A stretch of 64,000 nucleotides of DNA from Vanessa cardui (lineage: Eukaryota > Arthropoda > Insecta > Lepidoptera > Nymphalidae). The translations under genes were made by a program, and so were the position numbers. The stretch lies in assembly GCF_905220365.1 (NCBI RefSeq), contig NC_061129.1, positions 2,170,803-2,234,802 on the forward strand. Direction: 5' to 3'. Position 1 is the first letter of the stretch, and each line of letters begins with the position of its first letter. The notes beneath the pieces were generated by a model. That model was not told the origin of the DNA, did not search any database, and worked only from the letters and a program-made list of their open reading frames with translations. Of this stretch, positions 58,326 through 64,000 are shown one piece after another.

Positions 58326-58634
58326 ACCGGTGTTTTTATTCGATTTACCATATCCAAAAATCCTAAGAAGCAGAGAACTTGAAAAGTCTGGTGTTTCCTT
58401 GCTTCAGAAAGCACGGAACTGAATTCGCACTTGGCCTTTGTACACTCTTGCTGGTGATTTTATTGTACCCCTATGTCATTGCCACGTGTGTGTGTGAGTA
58501 CACGTGTGCGCTACAATAATGTGATGCGTATGTAACCGGCTTCCATACTTTCCGCCCATCGCAGACAAAGTCCAGCTTAGTTTATTATTTTGTCAATGAA
58601 AAAACTTTTTTTTCTTTTAGTTAAAAATAGTTAC

Positions 58635-58800
58635 AGCCGCTGGCAAATGGAGTTGGCGCCTAATCGTTAGGGATTACCACCACGTATCATCATCATCAAT
58701 CTTAGTATTTGAGGTATTATTTCCCTTGGGCGTATATTGGGCGTGTACTCCTTCACCCATCAAACCAGCACACAATAATAGTAGCAGTCACTACTACCAG
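58635..58800 (-). repeat. Dispersed repeat family B, degenerate
   Basis: CTGGCAAATGGAGTTGGCGC, TTCACCCATCAAACCAGCAC, ACAATAATAGTAGC. Confidence 0.45.
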
Positions 58801-58914
58801 TAGTAGAGATAAGTAGTTTTTTTAATTATAGATTTGTAATATTTTAATGAACTATTAGCCCACGAGTAAATGAACTCGCTTACTCATATAAACCAGGTCC
58901 AGGTATTCTCCACG

Positions 58915-59010
58915 CAGCGTCAATCGCACGCGCAGGATGCGTGCGAATGACGTCACTAGTTATTCTCGATACCCGTACATGCGCTAGCGCATCGATTCAC
59001 GGCGGGTTTC
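58915..59010. promoter_or_regulatory. CpG-containing promoter-like patch with CRE and NRF1-like palindrome
   Basis: TGACGTCA at 58948-58955, the palindrome ATGCGCTAGCGCAT at 58979-58992 and the stem CGCACGC/GCGTGCG at 58925-58945 within 100 bases of otherwise AT-rich DNA. No adjoining exon identified. Confidence 0.35.
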
Positions 59011-59834
59011 TCCGGGTTTTTGTAAACTAAATAGCTTCTGTGTATAATTATATATTTTAATCTTAGATAAATAAATTACATTAATTATGAACAAAGATAG
59101 TAATCACGATAGATGATATAATGATACCCCATTCCTGTACCGAGGGGCCTTTCAAAATTCTCGAACCTATACTCATGCACCTGCCAACAAATATACTCGT
59201 ACACACAAGTACCCAAGAATTCGAGAAAAGCATGAGATGGTATACTAAAGTATCAAGACTAATCAATATTAATACATTCAATAAAGAAAATACCTTTACG
59301 TCTTGTAACAACTAATTCTATTTAAAATATGTACCGTGTACAGATATGGCCCTCCCTGTTAAACTTTCGTTATTTATAGACAGTTTCCGTCTCGCCTCGT
59401 GTTCCTCATCGCCGAGGGTCGTGACCATGTCCGTGGATTGAATGAATTATTTCTCCAGAGATAATGATCTGACTGTGTATCCAACTGCGAAAATAGTATG
59501 CAACTTGGAGAGTATTGTTTCCACAATAAGAATGATTATGCATCTTTTTAGAAAAATACCACAAATTTCTCTTTTATCTAAATTATTTACAAAAATATTA
59601 ACAAATATGTTCGATATTCAGTGACTTTAAAATCCTGCCTACCTACCTATATACTATACACTACTGTGTTTACATATATAACACATAGTGTATCTTAATA
59701 AAATTTATACTAATCTCGACACTCAAAAATGTGTTGTTCATTCAATCATTCATCATCATTCGAGATGAGATTAAGGGCATAATTGCATTCACTGAACCAA
59801 AGGCTGTTGGAGCAGACGATTCATAAAGTTGTCG

Positions 59835-60010
59835 CTGGACGTTGGCGCCACCAACCTTGAAAGCTTAGTGTCGCTTGTGACTGCAGTTGCCTTGACTGAT
59901 TCAACCTTCAAACCGGAACACAACAATACTAAATATTGCTGTTTTACGATACAATATCTGATGCGTGGGTGGACCCAACCCAAACGGTCTCACATAAAGC
60001 CCTATTGGTA
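59835..60010 (-). repeat. Dispersed repeat family B
   Basis: GTTGGCGCCACCAACCTTGA, AAGCTTAGTGTCGCTTGTGA, TTCAACCTTCAAACCGGAAC, GCGTGGGTGGACCCAACCCA. Confidence 0.72.
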
Positions 60011-61039
60011 AGTGAAATATGGCGGTAAATCTTTGTGCGAGGAGCACCGTAGAACAGCCATTTCTTGTAATAGTTGACCACCATTGGCTAAATAAAGAAC
60101 ATTAGGAACTAAGATTATTGTTATTGATTGATTACAAAAAGGTGCTGTACTGATAGTTATAGTTAATATTGAGAAACAAATAAAAAAGTAACTTACTCGT
60201 ATATTCAAAAGTTAAGGTTTTCTTTTTTTTTAATTATCTGTGTTACTTTCATTCAGGTAACAACGCTATTAAAAAGAATAACAATCCTGAACTATATGAT
60301 AATATAATAGAATTCTTATATCAGACCAGACTCGCATCACGTAGACAAAGTACCTAGATAGATAAAAAGACCTGCTACGCAAATGTAAAAGAGTCATTAT
60401 AAGCTATTAGCATTAGTCAGAGGTAACTTTGTATCGTAACGTCGCCACAGATATACTAACGACATTGGGATAATATTTATTATCACATCACAAAGAAAAA
60501 AAAATTCTTAACGCCCATCTTCTTAAAAGTCAGTTGATTCCTGTATTCTCTCTAAACATTGTAATACCTATTTTTGTAACGGTATAATAATTAATATCAC
60601 ATTGAAAAATATAATGATTATATTTATTAATAAAACTGTATCTTAGTACTTTTAACAGTAAAAGTTACTTTTTAGGAATAATATCCATATGAGCAAATCA
60701 TTTCATTTCTTTTAAGTTTATTGTATTTTATTACATAACAAAATCAAAGTGTCGCTATAAAACACATACCTTTAATATTCGCAGTAAATAAAACTGAACC
60801 GTTATTTTCAATTAGCAACAAGAAAGAGATTAAAGATTAACTAACGAAGACATAAGTTGTGTCGATGCCAAATTACATAATAAACAGTCAAACTATTAAA
60901 TTACATTTATTTATTGACGAACTTTTATTTATGGCCAAACTTTTTAAGAAATATGCTGACACTCAAGCCTAATCCTTAGGGCTAGGATTGAATTTAATCA
61001 AAAAATATTATATATATACATATGTATATTTTGGTAAAT

Positions 61040-61195
61040 GACGATCACTTGGAGGTAGAACTTTGTTTAAGCGCATCTGAGAAGGTACCATCATCACATA
61101 TTCTACCGATAAACAAGAATAATTAGTATAGTTGTGTTATGGTTTGAAAGGTGAATGAGCCAGTCTAATTACGGCTTTAGAGCTTACCATCAAGA
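61040..61195 (+). repeat. Dispersed repeat family B, degenerate
   Basis: TTGTGTTATGGTTTGAAAGG, TGAATGAGCCAGTCTAATTA, CGGCTTTAG. Confidence 0.55.
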
Positions 61196-61204
61196 CGTAT
61201 AATT

Positions 61205-61300
61205 ATTAATTTTGATACTTATAAAATCAAAATATACATTCTTAAAAGCACTATACAAGATTAAATTTAAAACGAATCTATCGCTTATGTAGAATTTAGA
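61205..61300 (-). mobile_element. Possible LINE 3' tail (family I), degenerate
   Basis: ATAAAATCAAAATATACATT followed by AAAAGCACT is the inverted terminal wording of the LINE at 30930-30955; the rest is unrecognisable. Confidence 0.35.
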
Positions 61301-61824
61301 TTTAAACACAAATAAATGATAACAAACTCAGTATATTTCTCTTAAGCCTAATCGTCTGGGAAATACTGGGAAACTTCGTATTAAATGAACGCTTCATTCA
61401 CTAATTCCTCAAAACGATGAACAGATTGGTTAACGCATCAGTTTTCCTCAAAACAACCTTGTTGCTGTATGACCTGTATCTACTGTACATAAAAACCTCT
61501 TTTAAAAATAAAAACACGAAGACGTTTCTGTTAAACAAACAAATGTAAATCAACGCTACGATTAATTTTATTTCACAGCTAATTTGTAAATCAACGACGC
61601 AACGTGTTAACAGTCTCGGAGTTCGACCTTTGATTACATTGTGATCTGAATTAAACGTAAAAAAAACTCACATGTAAACAATTTTGACAAGAACGCAAGG
61701 CATAAATTCTTGGCTAGTTTATAAGACTGCAGATGAAATGACAAGCCTTTATTCTAAATTTCTGCTCGTCCTTTAATTGATATACATAGAGTCTCTTACC
61801 TCATTACACATCTCAATATTTTTT

Positions 61825-62060
61825 ATGATATAAGACGAGCAAATGGTCACTACCGCCTGTAGACAATCGCGGTGTAAGAAATATTAATCATTACTTACAT
61901 CACCAATGCGCCACCAATCTCGCGGGCTTAGTTAACCTTGTGCCTGCAGTAACACTGGCTCACTCACCCTTCAAACCGGAATACGGAAATACTTTGTAAT
62001 GTTATTAGGTAGTAGAATATCTGATGAGTGGGCCATACCTACCCAAACAGGATTAAAAGT
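61825..62060 (-). repeat. Dispersed repeat family B
   Basis: GGTCACTACCGCCTGTAGAC, GTGTAAGAAATATTAATCAT, ACCAATGCGCCACCAATCTC, CTGGCTCACTCACCCTTCAA, GATGAGTGGGCCATACCTAC. Confidence 0.76.
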
Positions 62061-63330
62061 AGGAGGAGGAAAAGCGCTTGCACTTAACGCTTCTACTCTT
62101 TAATATTTCATGCATACACCCTTGAGAAGGACTTTCTTGACCAAAATTGATCAGTACAATATGATATTATCACGATATTTATAGTTGCAAGAGCCGGGAA
62201 CACCTAAAAGTTAGAACCTACTATTGCATGACACTCGATTGTATGATACTAGACTTTAATCTTATTCCACGATTGTGGATACAAGCCCCGGTTACTATCA
62301 CTGTTTGTATACTTGAAAATAAATCTTATGAACTATTTCCATATTTTGGTTCCAATTGTGTAGAAATAGAGTTATCCCATTTCAGTCAATTCAAACCCCT
62401 TTATTTTTGCATCTCAAGTTCATTGATCATGCAAATACATTAAGCAAATATTGTGCATTATAACTTCGAATAAAACGTTAATTAATCAGTAACGAAGGAC
62501 ACTTCCCTTAAAAAAAAAAACACAATATAAGTATAAAGTCCAAAGACGTGTTTTTTACAAACATAATAATGTGAGTACTCACTTCGTATCTCCTTCGAAT
62601 AAAACTAAACAGACTGTTTGTGACTCATTGTGCGCGATTTTATAGGTATGTGTATCCTTTAAAAATTACACTTATCATTCTTTAATTAAATATACAGTAG
62701 AACGAAGAAATCAGTTCGGAACTGATGGGGTTGCGATTTACTCTGATAAGATGTACAAGTGAGCGTTTTTGATGCACTGTGTTTGATAAACTTAATAAAG
62801 TATATTATATTATGAAAGTCTACGCGTGTGTCCAATTATCCGAATCCAGGTTCGAAATTAATTCCAATAATCGGCGTTCTACTGTAGTTTCTCAGTTTGG
62901 CTCACACGTTCAAGCTTCCTGCATCTTTAAGGGTTATAGCCTATGTAGTATGACATGTTATAGCTAATGTCTTATATCATCTATAGTAAATGTCTACAAT
63001 AGTAAATTCCAATCGTGACAAGAGCTACAAAGAGGTTATTTGCCTAATTCGTGTTTGGATTATGCTAGAGGAAGGTTACACGAAGGTGCTTTAAAACTTC
63101 AACCCGTAGCGAGCGTAGAAGTTAACATAAATATCAACTACGATGACAGTGATAAGAGAATTTATGGCTTTTGTCCAAAAATGCCACATTTATGGGTCAT
63201 TTCTTTAGTTTTGTTTAAATTAAATTGTATCAAAAACATTATTTAGCATGTTATGTCAAATATTTTCTCTCTTTCTGTCAAACTTGATTATTCATACAAA
63301 AGAAGAAGACTTTATATTTTGAGATGTGTG

Positions 63331-63463
63331 TATAATGTAACATATAGATGACAATTTAAATTATTAAAAAAATATTATTATTAAAAAAAAGATTATAATC
63401 TAACAATTATTTTTTATCTTTTATAGTCTCGTTAGTTATGGATTCTGAGAATTTTTTTATTAT
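63331..63463 (+). repeat. Near-identical direct repeat, copy 2
   Basis: Partner of 57070-57212, same orientation, 6.26 kb away. It lacks the SINE that abuts copy 1, so the repeat boundary at 57070 coincides with the SINE tail. Confidence 0.85.
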
Positions 63464-64000
63464 TTAGGAAATTCTTAAGTAAAAATTGTTTGTCAAAATG
63501 GTCTTGAACCATGACGCAAGTATTGATGACGTTTTATTATAATGAACCATACTCAAGTTCTGCCAAGGACCTTAGTACATATTATTTTGTAAATAGAGGG
63601 AAAATAGAGAATAGTTAATTTGAAAGGCTCCAATTTGCCGTAGAACATACACTACTAACATGAACTACTTGTAAGAACGATGATTAGTGAACTAAACTTT
63701 GGCTGCGTGACGATATGCTGCTCTCATTTTGAGGATATGCTCTAATGAGGACAGGATATTTATACAGATATTCCTTCGTTCATTTCCTAGCTGCTGCTTC
63801 TACCGTTGTCGTCGATATCCGTACGTCAGAAACGCAATGCCGCTTAAACAGCCTCGATAAACAGAAATGCTTAAAAAAATAAGGCCAAATATCATTGTAG
63901 CGAAAAACTTACCACAACGCAATATTTTAATTAAAATCGGTTTGATGGTATCGTATTCAAACATACAATTAGATTTTAATATAATTGCAATCGTTTGCTC

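Larger units (their letters stand above)
39566..64000. other. Gene-poor region right of cabut
   Basis: No coding exon recognised in 24 kb. Repeats are annotated individually. Longer stretches in which I see nothing specific: 40600-41650, 43250-44100, 44400-45280, 46800-47680, 48140-48950, 49480-50300, 52000-52660, 55930-56560, 57220-58150, 60200-61030, 62070-63320 and 63470-64000. The region could be intron or regulatory DNA of a gene to the right. Confidence 0.55.

Noticed and set aside
58979..58992. Palindrome as a CRISPR or phage-type site
   Set aside because: No array of spaced repeats occurs anywhere and the genome is clearly insect nuclear DNA.

Overview
This is AT-rich nuclear DNA of an insect, almost certainly a butterfly or moth. 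The evidence is the repeat content: about twenty copies or fragments of a tRNA-headed SINE with box A (TGGCCCAGYGG) and box B (GGTTCAAACCC) resembling the Metulj family described from Heliconius, a second tRNA-like SINE, RTE-type and Jockey/CR1-type LINE 3' ends with GAT or TTTTGA tails, and hAT-like and other fold-back elements typical of lepidopteran intergenic DNA. A nymphalid-like butterfly is my best guess. There is no bacterial, viral or organellar gene content.

Two host genes can be supported. (1) On the minus strand at 24011-24050 a 40-nt coding micro-exon encodes MSRRKQSNPKPLK plus one base and ends at a GTAAGC donor. This is the N-terminal repression motif of FOG/SALL/BCL11-type zinc-finger cofactors and is closest to FOG, so I call it exon 1 of a u-shaped (ush) homologue. 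GC-rich DNA at 24051-24310 is its 5' UTR and promoter. I see no further ush exon at 1-24000, so this stretch reads as a very long first intron. (2) On the plus strand at 37891-39081 lies a complete two-exon gene for a KLF10/11-type (TIEG) three-zinc-finger factor, the cabut (cbt) homologue, 326 aa, with a 210-bp intron. As I recall the Drosophila map, ush and cbt are also close neighbours at 21D-E, which would make this conserved microsynteny.

Layout: 1-24 kb is the putative ush intron, full of SINE, LINE and MITE debris but holding clusters of WGATAR sites. From 24.3 to 37.4 kb is the divergent ush/cabut intergenic region, with nested hAT-like elements, a dead LINE reverse transcriptase and a CpG-rich block at 36.5-36.75 kb. 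From 37.4 to 39.6 kb are the cabut promoter (two CRE-type sites, two inverted CCAAT boxes and a CACGTG-N5-CACGAG carbohydrate-response-like element), gene and 3' UTR. From 39.6 to 64 kb I recognise no protein-coding gene, only repeats, two promoter-like CpG-containing patches (47.69-47.83 and 58.92-59.01 kb) and one near-identical 130-bp duplication (57.07 and 63.33 kb).

Functionally, both genes are transcriptional regulators. FOG/Ush proteins bind GATA factors and, through the N-terminal motif, recruit NuRD. Cabut is a KLF that in Drosophila is induced by sugar through Mondo-Mlx. The ChoRE-like element in the cabut promoter and the GATA clusters in the ush intron fit those biologies but rest on sequence reading alone.
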